64,000 nt of DNA from an uncultured Bradyrhizobium sp. (GTDB lineage Bacteria > Pseudomonadota > Alphaproteobacteria > Rhizobiales > Xanthobacteraceae), in assembly GCF_947648125.1 (NCBI RefSeq), contig NZ_CANSMR010000008.1, forward strand, positions 62,001 through 126,000, read 5' to 3'. Positions 1 to 9,530 of the stretch are shown piece by piece. The notes under the pieces are model-generated. The model was given only the letters and a program-made list of their open reading frames with translations. It made no database searches and was not told the origin of the DNA. The first letter of the stretch is position 1, and each line of letters starts with the position of its first letter. The position numbers were made by a program, and so were the translations under genes.

Positions 1-116
1 CCGATGGTGCGCAGATCCTGGGTGCCGGCGAGCCTGGTAAGGATCATGCCGAACGGGATCGAGCCCAGCAGATAGCCGATCAGGAAGGCGGCCAGCAGCA
101 ACGCGTCAGCAGACAT
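1..116 (-). CDS. plsY: Glycerol-3-phosphate acyltransferase PlsY, N-terminal part (partial)
   Basis: Only the first 38 codons are in the window; the gene runs off the left edge. The start reads [20 protein letters not shown] and continues PFGMILTR, the first membrane segment and the [10 protein letters not shown] signature of PlsY. This inner-membrane enzyme transfers an acyl group from acyl-phosphate to glycerol-3-phosphate, the first step of phospholipid synthesis. It lies on the same strand as pyrC and pyrB, a common alphaproteobacterial arrangement, about 230 bases downstream of pyrC. The identification rests on a short segment, but that segment is characteristic. Confidence 0.85.
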   Translation of the reverse strand, partial: MSADALLLAAFLIGYLLGSIPFGMILTRLAGTQDLRTI

Positions 117-221
117 CGCGGTGGCTCCTCGGACGGTCGGTTCGGTCCATTTTGGACAATCCCGTCAATGAAATATTAACCATCAATCCGCACCATGGCC
201 TTGGAAATGAGGGACCTTATC

Positions 222-329
222 ATGGCTTCTGTTCGCAGGCGGCTGGAGCAGGTTTTCTTTGTCGTTTACGTCGCGGCCATCGTCGTCGGAACGACGATGG
301 AGGCAATGTCGCAACTCGCGGCGCGCTGA
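222..329 (+). CDS. Putative 35-residue membrane peptide
   Basis: A short reading frame encodes MASVRRRLEQVFFVVYVAAI, then VVGT and a short polar tail. It has an arginine-rich start followed by one hydrophobic segment (about residues 11-24), so a single-pass inner-membrane peptide is plausible. A GAGGGA sequence lies 7 bases before the ATG, a good ribosome-binding site. It fills the gap between the divergent-facing plsY start and the pyrC end, on the opposite strand from both. No family is recognised. The case rests on the ribosome-binding site and composition only, so it could be chance. Confidence 0.4.
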   Translation: MASVRRRLEQVFFVVYVAAIVVGTTMEAMSQLAAR

Positions 330-345
330 GTTCCACCCCAGTTTT

Positions 346-1647
346 TTAGACGTGTTCGTACACCGTCCGTCCGCCGACGATCGTCCGGGTCACACGGCCC
401 GAGAAGCGGGCGTCGTCGAACGGCGTATTCTTGCACAGCGATTTGAGGTCGTCGCGGTCGAGCACCCAAGGGGTGTCGGCGTCGATCACGATCACGTCGG
501 CGGGGGACCCGGCACGCAGCGTGCCGCCGGGCAGGCCGAGCAGTTCCGCTGGCCGCGTCGACATCGCCCGGATCAGCGTCTTGAATTCCATCTCGCCATT
601 GTGGATCAGCCGTAGCGCCGCCGGCAGCATGGTTTGCAGGCCGACCGCGCCGCTCGCCGCTTCCGCGAACGGCAGCCGCTTGACCTCGACGTCCTGCGGA
701 TTGTGATCGCTCATCACGACGTCGATCAGCCCGGAGGCGAGCGCCGCGACCAGCGCCTTGCGGTCTTCCTCGGTGCGCAACGGCGGCGCCAGCTTGAGGA
801 AGGTGCGGTACGGGCCGATGTCGTTCTCGTTCAGCGTCACGTGGTTGATCGAGACCGAGGCCGAGACATTGTGGCCGCTCTCGCGGGCACGCTTGAGGAT
901 TTCCAGTGACTCGATCGAGGTCAGCGACGCCGCGTGATAGCGGCCGCCGGTCAGCCCCGCGAGCCGCATGTCGCGCTCGAGCATGATCGACTCGGCGGCA
1001 GTCGGAATTCCGGCAAGCCCGAGCCGCGTGGCGAATTCGCCCTCGTTCATCACGCCTTCGCCGACCAGATGCGGGTCTTCGGTGTGATGCACGATCAGCG
1101 CGTCGAAATCGCGAGCGTAGGTCAGCGCGCGCCGCATCACCTGGGCGTTGGTGACGCTGCGGTCGCCATCGGTGAAGGCGACGGCGCCGGCGGCCTTCAA
1201 CAGGCCGATCTCGGTCATCTCCTGGCCCTGCATGCCCTTGGTCAGCGCCGCCATCGGGTAGATGTTGACGATCGCGGTGTCGCGGGCGCGGCGCAGCACG
1301 AAGTCGACGGTCGCCGAATTGTCGATGACCGGCGAGGTGTCGGGCTGGCAGATGATGGTGGTGATGCCGCCGGCGGCGGCGGCCTGGCTGGCGGACGCAA
1401 AGGTCTCGCGGTGGCTGGCACCGGGTTCACCGACGAAGGCGCGCATGTCGATCAGGCCGGGGGCCACAATCTTGCCGGCGCAATTGACGATGTCGGTGCC
1501 TTCGGGGACGCCGGCGGCGCCGATACCGCGCTTGGCGTCACGGATCACGCCTTCGGCGATCAGGACGTCGCCCGGACCGTCGAAGTCGCGGGACGGATCG
1601 ATGACGCGGGCGTTGGCGAGCAGGATGGGGCGGCGGTCTGTCAGCAT
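346..1647 (-). CDS. pyrC: Dihydroorotase-like protein PyrC, probably non-catalytic type
   Basis: The 433-residue protein is a class I dihydroorotase family member; the family closes carbamoyl-aspartate to dihydroorotate in pyrimidine synthesis. It starts four bases after the pyrB stop, so the two are co-transcribed. The ATG at 1647 is chosen because the longer frame runs back into pyrB. The segment after GLID reads MRAFVGEPG, where catalytic enzymes have a (D)xHxH motif followed by REPG, so both N-terminal metal-ligand histidines are missing. VHHTEDP and SDHNPQD are still present. Rhizobial pyrB-linked homologues share this state as I recall them. By analogy with the inactive pseudo-dihydroorotases that support aspartate transcarbamoylase in Pseudomonas, it may be a structural partner of PyrB. 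Confidence 0.88.
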   Translation of the reverse strand: MLTDRRPILLANARVIDPSRDFDGPGDVLIAEGVIRDAKRGIGAAGVPEGTDIVNCAGKIVAPGLIDMRAFVGEPGASHRETFASASQAAAAGGITTIICQPDTSPVIDNSATVDFVLRRARDTAIVNIYPMAALTKGMQGQEMTEIGLLKAAGAVAFTDGDRSVTNAQVMRRALTYARDFDALIVHHTEDPHLVGEGVMNEGEFATRLGLAGIPTAAESIMLERDMRLAGLTGGRYHAASLTSIESLEILKRARESGHNVSASVSINHVTLNENDIGPYRTFLKLAPPLRTEEDRKALVAALASGLIDVVMSDHNPQDVEVKRLPFAEAASGAVGLQTMLPAALRLIHNGEMEFKTLIRAMSTRPAELLGLPGGTLRAGSPADVIVIDADTPWVLDRDDLKSLCKNTPFDDARFSGRVTRTIVGGRTVYEHV

Positions 1648-1651
1648 GGCG

Positions 1652-2605
<954 letters not shown>

Positions 2606-2701
2606 TAAAGCGAGAGCTATAGGCGCGGATGGCCGGTGGGGCAAGCGCGAAGAGGGCCCGGAGGAGTTTTCCCCGAGTAAGATGGAGCTGGGTTTCTCCG
2701 C

Positions 2702-2822
2702 GGTCATGCCCGGGCTAAAGCGCGAAGCGCGTCTTCGCGCTAGATGTGGCCGGCTATCCACGCCTTGCCTTTGCGGGCTTTTCCGGAACAAGACGTGGGC
2801 GACCGGGCCCGGGCGGAGCATA
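2702..2822. repeat. Intergenic palindromic repeat, mosaic copy
   Basis: The stretch between pyrB and the dipeptidase gene starts with GTCATGCCCGGGC and later has ATCCACGCCTTGC, an AAGACGTGG-like piece and CCGGGCCCGGGC. These are parts of the same element seen in cleaner form at 5320-5410. An 8-bp perfect hairpin (GCGCGAAG-N5-CTTCGCGC) is embedded near 2720-2740. I recognise the family as a high-copy intergenic repeat of Bradyrhizobium; copy number cannot be judged here. Confidence 0.6.
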
Positions 2823-2875
2823 GGCGAGGCGGAGCCTTGAAAGGCCACGTAGGCAGGACAGCGGAGCAAGAACTC

Positions 2876-3637
2876 GTGAAAATTGCCGTGATCGCATTGC
2901 TGGCCGTCAAGTTGATCTCGGGGTCGATCTCGTCTGCCTTCGCGCAGGGCCTGCCCGGCGGCTTCGCGTTCCTGCGCGACATCGATCCGACCATCATCCA
3001 GGACATCCGCTACGCGACCTCCAACAATTTCATGGGGCGGCCGATCGCGGGCTATGGCGCGGCGGAATGCGTGGTGAAGCGGGAGGTGGGGCTGCGGCTC
3101 AAGGCGGTGCAGCAGGAACTGGCGCGGCAAAGCCTGTCGCTGAAAATGTTCGATTGCTACCGGCCGGCCCGCGCGGTTGCCGACATGGTGGCGTGGTCGC
3201 GGAACGGCAAGGAGACCGCCGCCGAGCGGCGCTACAATCCGGCGTTCTCGAAGGTGGACCTGTTCCGCCTCGGCTATATCGCCACCCATTCCGGTCATTC
3301 GACCGGTGCCGCGGTCGATCTCACGCTGGTCGATCTGACCGCGGACAATTCGCGCAAGTTCGACCCGGCCAGGGACTATGCCGACTGCACTGCGCCGGTT
3401 GCCGCGCGCGCCCCGGAGGGCAGCGTCGACATGGGCACCGGTTATGACTGCTCTGATGCGAAAGGCCACACCGCTTCCGGCTCGATCACGCCGACGCAGA
3501 AGCGGTGGCGGACGAGGCTGGTCGCCGCGATGGCCGGGCAGGGATTTGTGAACTATTCGAAGGAATGGTGGCACTTTTCGCTGCCGGGGGCGGGCGGACC
3601 GGCCTATGATTTCCCGATCGCGTCGCACCGCAATTGA
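2876..3637 (+). CDS. Secreted D-alanyl-D-alanine dipeptidase (VanX/DdpX family, peptidase M15D)
   Basis: The 253-residue protein begins with a typical signal peptide ([14 protein letters not shown].., Ala-Phe-Ala before Gln-Gly) and should act in the periplasm. The zinc-site motif [14 protein letters not shown] and the EWWHF motif identify a VanX-type dipeptidase that cleaves D-Ala-D-Ala. The GTG at 2876 is preferred: GGAG lies nine bases upstream and it places the signal peptide at the N-terminus, whereas a longer frame starting at 2744 runs through repeat sequence. In Gram-negative bacteria the role is peptidoglycan dipeptide scavenging more often than vancomycin resistance. It stands alone, followed 20 bases later by the acyl-CoA dehydrogenase gene. 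Confidence 0.88.
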   Translation: MKIAVIALLAVKLISGSISSAFAQGLPGGFAFLRDIDPTIIQDIRYATSNNFMGRPIAGYGAAECVVKREVGLRLKAVQQELARQSLSLKMFDCYRPARAVADMVAWSRNGKETAAERRYNPAFSKVDLFRLGYIATHSGHSTGAAVDLTLVDLTADNSRKFDPARDYADCTAPVAARAPEGSVDMGTGYDCSDAKGHTASGSITPTQKRWRTRLVAAMAGQGFVNYSKEWWHFSLPGAGGPAYDFPIASHRN

Positions 3638-3656
3638 TTTCTGACAGGTTCGAGAC

Positions 3657-5306
3657 ATGCCCATGACGCAGGCTCCGTTCGCCACCCACGATGTCTTCAA
3701 CCAGTCGCCGCCCTTTTGGGATGTCGACCTGTTCACGGCGGACGCGCCGCTCGTCGCGGCCGTCGCCGCCAATGGCGGGGCGGCGGCCACAGCAGAGCTG
3801 TCGGATTTCGGCAAGCACTGGGGATCGGCCGTCATGGCCGAGCGCGGCCGCATCGCCAACGAGAACACACCGAAACTGCGAACCTTCGATGCCAGGGGCA
3901 ATCGCCGCGACGAGGTCGAGTTTCATCCGGCCTATCACGAGCTGATGGCGCACTCGGCCCATGCCGGCGTGCACAACTCGACCTGGACCGCCGACGGCAA
4001 GCCGGCCGGCGGGGCGGCCGAGGTGGTGCGCGCGGCAAGGTTCTATATCGCGTCCCAGATCGAGACCGGTCATCTCTGCCCGATCACGATGACGCGCGCC
4101 TCGGTCGCGGCGCTGGCCTCGCAGCCGGACATTCTGGCGAAGACGATGCCGGTCATCGCCACGCGCGCCTACGACCCGAGCTTTGCGCCATGGTGGACCA
4201 AGCGCGGCATGACGCTCGGCATGGGCATGACGGAGAAGCAGGGCGGCACCGATGTGCGCGCCAACATGACGCGCGCCGAGCGCGACGGCGACGCCTGGCG
4301 CATCACCGGGCACAAATGGTTCATGTCGGCGCCGATGTGCGACGCCTTCCTGGTGCTGGCGCAGGCCGAGCAGGGGCTGAGCTGCTTCTTCATGCCGCGC
4401 TTTGCGCCCGACGGCACGGTCAATGCGATCCACTTCCAGCGCCTGAAGGACAAGCTCGGCAACCGCTCCAACGCGTCGTCGGAGGTCGAATTCCACGGCG
4501 CCCATGCCGAGCTGATCGGGGAAGAGGGCAAGGGCATCCGCACTATCATCCAGATGGTGCAGCTGACGCGGCAGGATTGCGCGATCGCGTCCGCCGGGCT
4601 GATGCGCTCGGGGTTGGCGCACGCGCTCAATCACGCGCGGCATCGCAGCGTGTTCCAGAAGCATCTTGCCGACCAGCCGCTGATGCAGGCGGTGCTGTCG
4701 GACATGGCGCTGCATGTCGAGGCGTCGATCGCGCTGGTGATGCGGCTCTGCCGCGCCTTCGATCGCGCGCCTGCCGATACGGGCGAGGCCGCCTATATGC
4801 GGCTGCTGACGCCGGCGATCAAATACTGGACCTGCAAGAGCGCGCCGGGCTTCCTCTACGAGGCGATGGAGTGCCTCGGCGGCAATGGCTATGTCGAGGA
4901 GGGCATTCTGGCGCGGCACTACCGGGAGTCGCCGGTCAACGCGATCTGGGAAGGCTCCGGCAACGTGATGTGCCTCGACGTGCTCCGCGCGCTCGGCCGC
5001 GAGGCCGACGCTGCGCTCGCCGTGCTGCGTGGGCTCGCCGACGAGACCAGGGGCCTGCCGGGCGCCGCTGAGGCGGTGACGTCGATCGGGCAATCCTTCC
5101 GGCGGCCGGACAGCGAGCGCATCGCACGGCTTGCGGTCGAGAAGCTGGCGCTCTTGGCCGCAACCGCGGCGCTCAACCAGGTCTCGCCCAGGAACGCAGA
5201 ATTATTCGCGGCGACCCGGCTTGCCGAACGCCACGCGGGCATGTACGGCGCGGTGGACCTCTCCGATGCCGATCAGCGCGCGCTGCTGGCGCGGGCGCTG
5301 CCATGA
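3657..5306 (+). CDS. AidB-type acyl-CoA dehydrogenase family protein
   Basis: The 549-residue protein matches the AidB branch of acyl-CoA dehydrogenases in length and sequence. The N-terminus ([11 protein letters not shown]), the FHPAYHELM segment and SLCPITM-like [13 protein letters not shown] are shared with E. coli AidB as I recall it. The central [12 protein letters not shown] and C-terminal GGNGYVEEG motifs bind FAD and substrate in the family. AidB binds DNA and flavin and is part of the adaptive response to alkylation; its real substrate is uncertain. Two in-frame ATGs are close (3657 and 3663) and neither has a strong ribosome-binding site. The preceding dipeptidase gene ends 19 bases before it, so co-transcription is possible. 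Confidence 0.88.
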   Translation: MPMTQAPFATHDVFNQSPPFWDVDLFTADAPLVAAVAANGGAAATAELSDFGKHWGSAVMAERGRIANENTPKLRTFDARGNRRDEVEFHPAYHELMAHSAHAGVHNSTWTADGKPAGGAAEVVRAARFYIASQIETGHLCPITMTRASVAALASQPDILAKTMPVIATRAYDPSFAPWWTKRGMTLGMGMTEKQGGTDVRANMTRAERDGDAWRITGHKWFMSAPMCDAFLVLAQAEQGLSCFFMPRFAPDGTVNAIHFQRLKDKLGNRSNASSEVEFHGAHAELIGEEGKGIRTIIQMVQLTRQDCAIASAGLMRSGLAHALNHARHRSVFQKHLADQPLMQAVLSDMALHVEASIALVMRLCRAFDRAPADTGEAAYMRLLTPAIKYWTCKSAPGFLYEAMECLGGNGYVEEGILARHYRESPVNAIWEGSGNVMCLDVLRALGREADAALAVLRGLADETRGLPGAAEAVTSIGQSFRRPDSERIARLAVEKLALLAATAALNQVSPRNAELFAATRLAERHAGMYGAVDLSDADQRALLARALP

Positions 5307-5319
5307 CCACATTCACCAC

Positions 5320-5410
5320 CGTCATGCCCGGCCTTGTGCCGGGCATCCATGTCTTTGCTTCGGCGGAGCAAGAAAAGACGTGGATGGCCGGGACAAGCCC
5401 GGCCATGACG
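5320..5410. repeat. 91-bp palindromic intergenic repeat (CGTCATGCCCGG...CATGACG)
   Basis: An almost perfect large palindrome: CGTCATGCCCGGCCTTGT at the left pairs with ACAAGCCCGGCCATGACG at the right, and a second inner pair is CATCCATGTCTT with AAGACGTGGATG. RNA from either strand would form a long two-part stem-loop. It sits between the AidB-like gene and the CPBP protease gene. The same motifs recur at 2702-2822. I recognise the family from Bradyrhizobium intergenic regions. Confidence 0.85.
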
Positions 5411-5434
5411 AATTGATAGAGCCGAGGTTCGCTG

Positions 5435-6205
5435 ATGGATTCTCTCACGCCGCACGACGCGACTGCCACTATCGAACCGCCGCCACGCCCGCCGCGGGCC
5501 TGGAAGTTCTGGGGCACCGCGCTGTGGGGCCTTGTGATCTTCGTGGCCATGTTTCTCGGCCAGGTTGCGGTCATCGTCTACCGCATCATCGCACAGGGCG
5601 GCGCGCTGTCGGCGGCCGGCATCACCCATGTGGTCGCCGACGGTTTGACGATCTCGCTCTCGGTCCTCGCCGGCCTGCCGATGGTGCTGCTGGCGCTGTG
5701 GTTCGCGATCCGCCGCACCGGGATCCCGTTTGCCGATTATCTCGGGTTGCGCGGAACGTCGTGGAAGAACGTGATCATCGGCGTCGTCGCGCTCGTCGTG
5801 CTGGTCGGCGCCTGGGACATGGTGTCCCGCGCCGCCGGCCGCGAGGTGACGCCGGGCTTCATGGGCGACGTGCTGAAATCGGCACAAGAGCACAGCGCGC
5901 TGTGGCTTCTGGTGATCGCCTTCGCCGTGGCCGCGCCGCTCTGGGAAGAACTGTTCGCGCGCGGCTGGCTCTATCGCGGCTGGTCGGAATCCAGGCTCGG
6001 CCCCTATGGCGCGATCCTGTTGTCGTCGATCGTCTGGACCTTCATGCACCTGCAGTACGACTGGTTCTTCCTCTGTGAGGTGCTGTCGATCGGGTTCCTG
6101 TTCGGCTATTTGCGCTTCCGCACCGGCTCGACCTGGCTGACCATTCTGCTGCACGGGCTGAACAATTTTGCGGCGACACTCCAGACATGGTGGCTGGCGA
6201 GCTGA
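5435..6205 (+). CDS. CPBP family intramembrane metalloprotease (CAAX protease / Abi)
   Basis: A 256-residue membrane protein with about six to seven hydrophobic segments. The conserved CPBP motifs are present: EELFAR (EExxxR) near residue 171, FMHLQYD with the second-motif histidine, and LLHGLNN with the HxxxN motif. These form the di-metal active site of prenyl-protein-type intramembrane proteases (PF02517). Bacterial members have mostly unknown substrates. It follows the palindromic repeat at 5320-5410 and is followed by a short GC hairpin (GCGGCC-N4-GGCCGC near 6208), so it appears to be a single-gene unit. Confidence 0.9.
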   Translation: MDSLTPHDATATIEPPPRPPRAWKFWGTALWGLVIFVAMFLGQVAVIVYRIIAQGGALSAAGITHVVADGLTISLSVLAGLPMVLLALWFAIRRTGIPFADYLGLRGTSWKNVIIGVVALVVLVGAWDMVSRAAGREVTPGFMGDVLKSAQEHSALWLLVIAFAVAAPLWEELFARGWLYRGWSESRLGPYGAILLSSIVWTFMHLQYDWFFLCEVLSIGFLFGYLRFRTGSTWLTILLHGLNNFAATLQTWWLAS

Positions 6206-6282
6206 GGCGGCCTGTAGGCCGCTGAATTATGTGAGAGAGGCTTTGACAAGCCTGGCTCAAGGCTCGACATGTGTCTAACGGT

Positions 6283-7149
6283 TCAGGCGCGAACGAGCCG
6301 GAAGCCGAGATTGAGTGGAGGCTTGCCGACAGCGCAACCGCCGGTCCGCGGGTCACGTATGAAGTCGGACATGTACGTCCGGTGGCGCCCCTCGACGACG
6401 CGGACGCCGCAATTGGCAATCGCAGTCTCCGCGCCAGTCGCACGAGATGCGTGGTGAACGTAGCAGGTGTCGGTCCACTCCCAAACGTTTCCGGCGAAAT
6501 CGAATATGCCATTCTCGTTGGCCCCGAAGCCGCCAATCGCTCGCGGAGCAGCGTCAAATGGGGCGCCACGATCGATCTCGAACTCGTATAGTTGCAGCAT
6601 GCGCCGGCCAGGATCGACCGCACCATCGGGAAATTCGTCGACGCTAAATCGGCTGCCGGCAGCGAAGGCCCACTCCTCGTCGGTGGGCAGGCGATAGGCC
6701 GCACCGAGTTGCCGCGATAGCCAGGCCGCATAGGCAGTGGCGTCCTGCCAATTGACCTTGACGACCGGCTGGTCGGACGAGTCGTGCGGTATGCGCAGGC
6801 AACCGCGATCACGCACGCAACGTTCGTAGTCGGCCACCGTCACTTGATGGATCATGATCGTGAGTGTTCGGTCCAACTGGGCGATGCGCAAGGGTGCGCT
6901 CAGCGGCCTGCCGTCACGGGTGAATTCACCGGCAAGTCGGTAAGAGAATGGACGGGGTTGCAACGCCACCACGGCCGGCGCTTCGATCACGGCGCCCAGC
7001 TGGCTGGCGAGTGGCGGCGCAAGCGTGGAGGCCAACACGATTGCAACCGCCGCGAAGTACCGTGGCTCGAAACTCAGCCGCGCGACATGGCAGGCGTCAA
7101 AAGCATCGCCCGACACTTGCCGGCGGCACACCGCTTCGTCAGTGGTCAT
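6283..7149 (-). CDS. nirV: NirV, formylglycine-generating-enzyme-like protein linked to nitrite reductase
   Basis: The 288-residue protein has an N-terminal hydrophobic segment (about residues 33-50) and a SUMF1/FGE-sulfatase domain: the [26 protein letters not shown] and [10 protein letters not shown] blocks are diagnostic. The copper-binding cysteine pair of true formylglycine-generating enzymes is not conserved ([17 protein letters not shown] in that region), as expected for NirV. Its start overlaps the nirK stop by 11 bases, so the two are translationally coupled. NirV is a frequent companion of nirK in denitrifiers; a role in maturation or activity of the reductase is assumed but not proven. 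Confidence 0.88.
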   Translation of the reverse strand: MTTDEAVCRRQVSGDAFDACHVARLSFEPRYFAAVAIVLASTLAPPLASQLGAVIEAPAVVALQPRPFSYRLAGEFTRDGRPLSAPLRIAQLDRTLTIMIHQVTVADYERCVRDRGCLRIPHDSSDQPVVKVNWQDATAYAAWLSRQLGAAYRLPTDEEWAFAAGSRFSVDEFPDGAVDPGRRMLQLYEFEIDRGAPFDAAPRAIGGFGANENGIFDFAGNVWEWTDTCYVHHASRATGAETAIANCGVRVVEGRHRTYMSDFIRDPRTGGCAVGKPPLNLGFRLVRA

Positions 7150-8302
7150 ATTGCGCCGTCGTCCTTGGCACGGCGCGCACCTGCGTGCCGATCGCTTCCG
7201 GCGGTTCCACCTGCGTCATCAGATCATCGTTCCATGGACCCTCGACCTTGAATTGGGCGGTGGCGCCGAGTTCGACGGCCTCGATCAGATTATGAGTGAG
7301 GTAGGCATAAATCCCGGGCTGTCGGAAAGTGTAGAGCGCCGCACCGGCCGATCCGCCGCGGATAAACCAGGTCTCCAGGTCGGTTTCCGGAGGATTGGAG
7401 AATTTGCCGGTTTCCCAAACATAGTCGCCATGGCCGCCGATCATGTGTGGACGGGAATCCCGATTGGCCTCGGAATGTACGATCAGCACCGTCTCGCCAA
7501 CCCTGGCCGTCAGCGCGTTCTTGCCGGTGAGTGCTCCGACCCTGCCGTTGAACACGACGTGGGTAGGAACGAGTTTGCGCATGACCTCCATGGTGTCCGC
7601 GTATCCGTCGGCGGCCGACGCGTACGACTTGAACTTGCCCTTTTCGTCACGAGGAACGTAGAAGTCGTTCTCTCCGACATAGTAGACGCGGTCGTAGTGC
7701 AGCGGATTGCCGTTGCGATCGGTAAGGCCCTTGCGCGGCAGTACCATGACCACGCCGCTCATGCCTGACACGACGTGCCACGGGATCATGTCGCCACCGG
7801 GCGCGCAATGGTAGATGAAGACGCCAGTGCGCGTGGCCTTGAAGCGCAATACTGTCTGCTCGCCGGGATTGACGAGCGTCAGCGCGCCGCCGCCGAGCGC
7901 GCCGGTTGCCGCATGGAAGTCGACGTTGTGCGCGAAGGAATTCGTGCCGGGATTGATCAGCGTGACTTCGACATAGTCACCTTCGTGCACGACCATCATC
8001 GGACCGGGGACCGAGCCGTTGAAAGTCATTGCGTGTATGGAAGTCCCCTGGTCGTCAAGCGTCAGCCGCTTCTCCTCGACCGTGAGTGAGAACTCCACGA
8101 TCTTCGGGCCCTTACTGGTCGACTGTTCGTGCGGATGCACGAAGGGCGGGGCCATCGGCGCAATCCGTTCGCGAGGCAGATCAAGTTCGTCCGCCATGGC
8201 GGCTGCACTAGAACAAAGCGTTGGGAGGAGGGCGCCGAGAAGCACGACTGATCGTCGGCTCATGGACCCGTTTTCAGTGAACGCCGATTTTTCGGTGATC
8301 AT
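7139..8302 (-). CDS. nirK: Copper-containing nitrite reductase NirK
   Basis: Periplasmic enzyme reducing nitrite to nitric oxide. With the ATG at 8302 (AAGGA eight bases upstream) the protein has 387 residues and a twin-arginine signal ([12 protein letters not shown]). All copper ligands are visible: type 1 site His125, Cys166, His176, Met181; type 2 site His130, His165, His337. The catalytic Asp128 and the His of [11 protein letters not shown] are present. It resembles class I enzymes such as that of Alcaligenes faecalis. nirV follows with an overlap. No nor, nos or nap genes are in the window. The longer frame begins inside the operators at 8384-8420 and is rejected. Confidence 0.97.
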   Translation of the reverse strand: MITEKSAFTENGSMSRRSVVLLGALLPTLCSSAAAMADELDLPRERIAPMAPPFVHPHEQSTSKGPKIVEFSLTVEEKRLTLDDQGTSIHAMTFNGSVPGPMMVVHEGDYVEVTLINPGTNSFAHNVDFHAATGALGGGALTLVNPGEQTVLRFKATRTGVFIYHCAPGGDMIPWHVVSGMSGVVMVLPRKGLTDRNGNPLHYDRVYYVGENDFYVPRDEKGKFKSYASAADGYADTMEVMRKLVPTHVVFNGRVGALTGKNALTARVGETVLIVHSEANRDSRPHMIGGHGDYVWETGKFSNPPETDLETWFIRGGSAGAALYTFRQPGIYAYLTHNLIEAVELGATAQFKVEGPWNDDLMTQVEPPEAIGTQVRAVPRTTAQYDH

Positions 8303-8383
8303 TTCGTCTGTCCTTGACACTCTGCGGCCGCGGCGAAGCCAATGGCTGGTTGAATCGCGTGGATGGGATAAACCGAAGAGAAA

Positions 8384-8420
8384 TATGTTCAAGAACATAC
8401 GGGATATGTTGAGCAACATC
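8384..8420. promoter_or_regulatory. Two phased palindromic operator sites upstream of nirK
   Basis: Two similar 14-bp palindromes, ATGTTCAAGAACAT at 8385-8398 and ATGTTGAGCAACAT at 8406-8419, both fit ATGTTS-N2-SAACAT. They are 21 bp apart start to start, about two helical turns, and lie 83-117 bp upstream of the nirK start codon. This is the layout of a dimeric regulator binding cooperatively on one face of the DNA. It does not match the TTGAT-N4-ATCAA box of FNR/NnrR-type proteins. Which regulator binds is unknown. Confidence 0.7.
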
Positions 8421-8570
8421 GCGTGATGGTCTGAGGAACTCTGTTTCGCGTCGAAACCCTGCTTGGTGATCGAGACGATATCGGGTTGAATTCACTGCAA
8501 TCGCGCCAAATCAGCTTTGGTCATCCGATGTCTCGCGCGGATCAATGGACATGGGGATAGTTGGCAGCGC

Positions 8571-8664
8571 CGGAGCATGATCCGGAAATGGCTGTTTTTC
8601 CGAAAAGGTCGTGCTCGGTCAAAGACCTGAAGCGCGATCACTCAATTCAATCATCGCGCTTTGA
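8571..8664. repeat. Degenerate high-copy intergenic repeat (GGAGCATGATCCGGAAA...CGCGCTTTGA)
   Basis: The sequence between tetR and nirK contains CGGAGCATGATCCGGAAA, a TTTTTCCGAAAAGGTCGTGCTC inverted counterpart and an AAGCGCGATCACTCAATTCA tail. I recognise this as a degenerate copy of an abundant repeat of Bradyrhizobium and Rhodopseudomonas intergenic regions. The two GATCCGGAAA/TTTCCGAAAAGGTC halves can form a stem-loop. Confidence 0.65.
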
Positions 8665-8682
8665 CGGCCGGTGTCGCGCCGG

Positions 8683-9300
8683 TCAGGCATTGCCTCGGAC
8701 CTCATCAGACGTCGACCGCGGCCACTGCCCAAGGGAGAGTGCGATGCCCGTTGCTGCGTCGCGTAGTTCGTTCGCGAGCACGCGATCCTCGATCGAGCGC
8801 GCCAACACCATTCCGCCGACGCACAGCGTGGCGATGGCGTGAGCCCGATATCGAGCCATCTGGCCATCGCGCCCCAACGCTTGTTCGAAAACGTCGATCA
8901 TCACCTTGAGCACCGTTTCGAATGCTTGTCGGACGCGTTCGTCCTTGCGCAGGAAATCGGTCGGAAACGCAATGAGGGGACAAGCCCCGTCAATGTCCTC
9001 AAAATGCTCGAGCGAAAGATAATCACGGATAAACTGCGCGGCGTTATCGACGGCACGCGGATGGACGCTGACTCCATCGCTGTCCAGCAATTGCTTTTCG
9101 TTCAGGATATCGATGACCGCTTCCGCGTACAGATCGCCCTTGCTCTTGAAATAGCTATAAAAGCTTCCGCGCGTGAGCCCGGCACCGCCCATCACGTCGT
9201 CGATCGACACCGCGTCAAAGCCGCGGCGATTGAAAAGCCTTCGAGCGCTCCGAACGATCTTCTCTTTGGTCAGATGACGATGATCAGCGGGATATGACAT
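8683..9300 (-). CDS. TetR/AcrR family transcriptional regulator
   Basis: The 205-residue protein starts with a TetR DNA-binding domain: KEKIVRSARRLFNRRGFDAV, then DDVMGGAGLTRGSFYSYFKSK as the helix-turn-helix. The C-terminal part (about residues 80-200) is the variable ligand-binding domain and carries a cysteine in DIDGACPLIAF. AAGGA lies seven bases before the ATG. It is transcribed toward nirK and ends about 380 bp upstream of it, with a repeat element between. A palindrome at 9353-9380 upstream of its own start suggests autoregulation. A link with nirK is possible but unproven. Confidence 0.9.
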   Translation of the reverse strand: MSYPADHRHLTKEKIVRSARRLFNRRGFDAVSIDDVMGGAGLTRGSFYSYFKSKGDLYAEAVIDILNEKQLLDSDGVSVHPRAVDNAAQFIRDYLSLEHFEDIDGACPLIAFPTDFLRKDERVRQAFETVLKVMIDVFEQALGRDGQMARYRAHAIATLCVGGMVLARSIEDRVLANELRDAATGIALSLGQWPRSTSDEVRGNA

Positions 9301-9352
9301 GAAGGGGTCCTTGAGCTGACTACATGCCGCACCTCAATCATATCCGAGCAAC

Positions 9353-9380
9353 CTGTCAGGAAAACTGACTTTTCTGACAG
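9353..9380. promoter_or_regulatory. Palindromic operator upstream of tetR
   Basis: The region reads CTGTCAG-N5-CTGAC-N4-CTGACAG. The outer CTGTCAG/CTGACAG arms are inverted repeats flanked internally by A and T runs, with a third half-site in the centre. It lies 53-80 bp upstream of the TetR-family gene start, typical of an autoregulatory TetR operator. Binding is inferred from position and symmetry. Confidence 0.6.
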
Positions 9381-9530
9381 AAATTAAACCGGGCCTGGAA
9401 TCCTCGCGTGAATAACGTCCTTGTCATTTTTGTCGAAGCGCCGGAGGTCTTGCGTCGAAGCCGACATGCATCCACAGCGGCTTCGACATTGCTCCTTAAG
9501 GGCAACGCCGGCAATTTTGAGGACATGTGC

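Noticed and set aside
2606-3901. N-terminal extension of pyrB to 3901
   Set aside because: It covers the antisense of the dipeptidase and AidB-like genes; PyrB has its normal start at 2605.
3486-5093. 535-codon minus-strand frame opposite the AidB-like gene
   Set aside because: Shadow of the real plus-strand gene; composition dominated by Arg, His and Gly.
8303-8419. N-terminal extension of nirK starting [15 protein letters not shown]
   Set aside because: It is the translation of the two palindromic operators; AAGGA before the ATG at 8302 and the Tat signal mark the real start.
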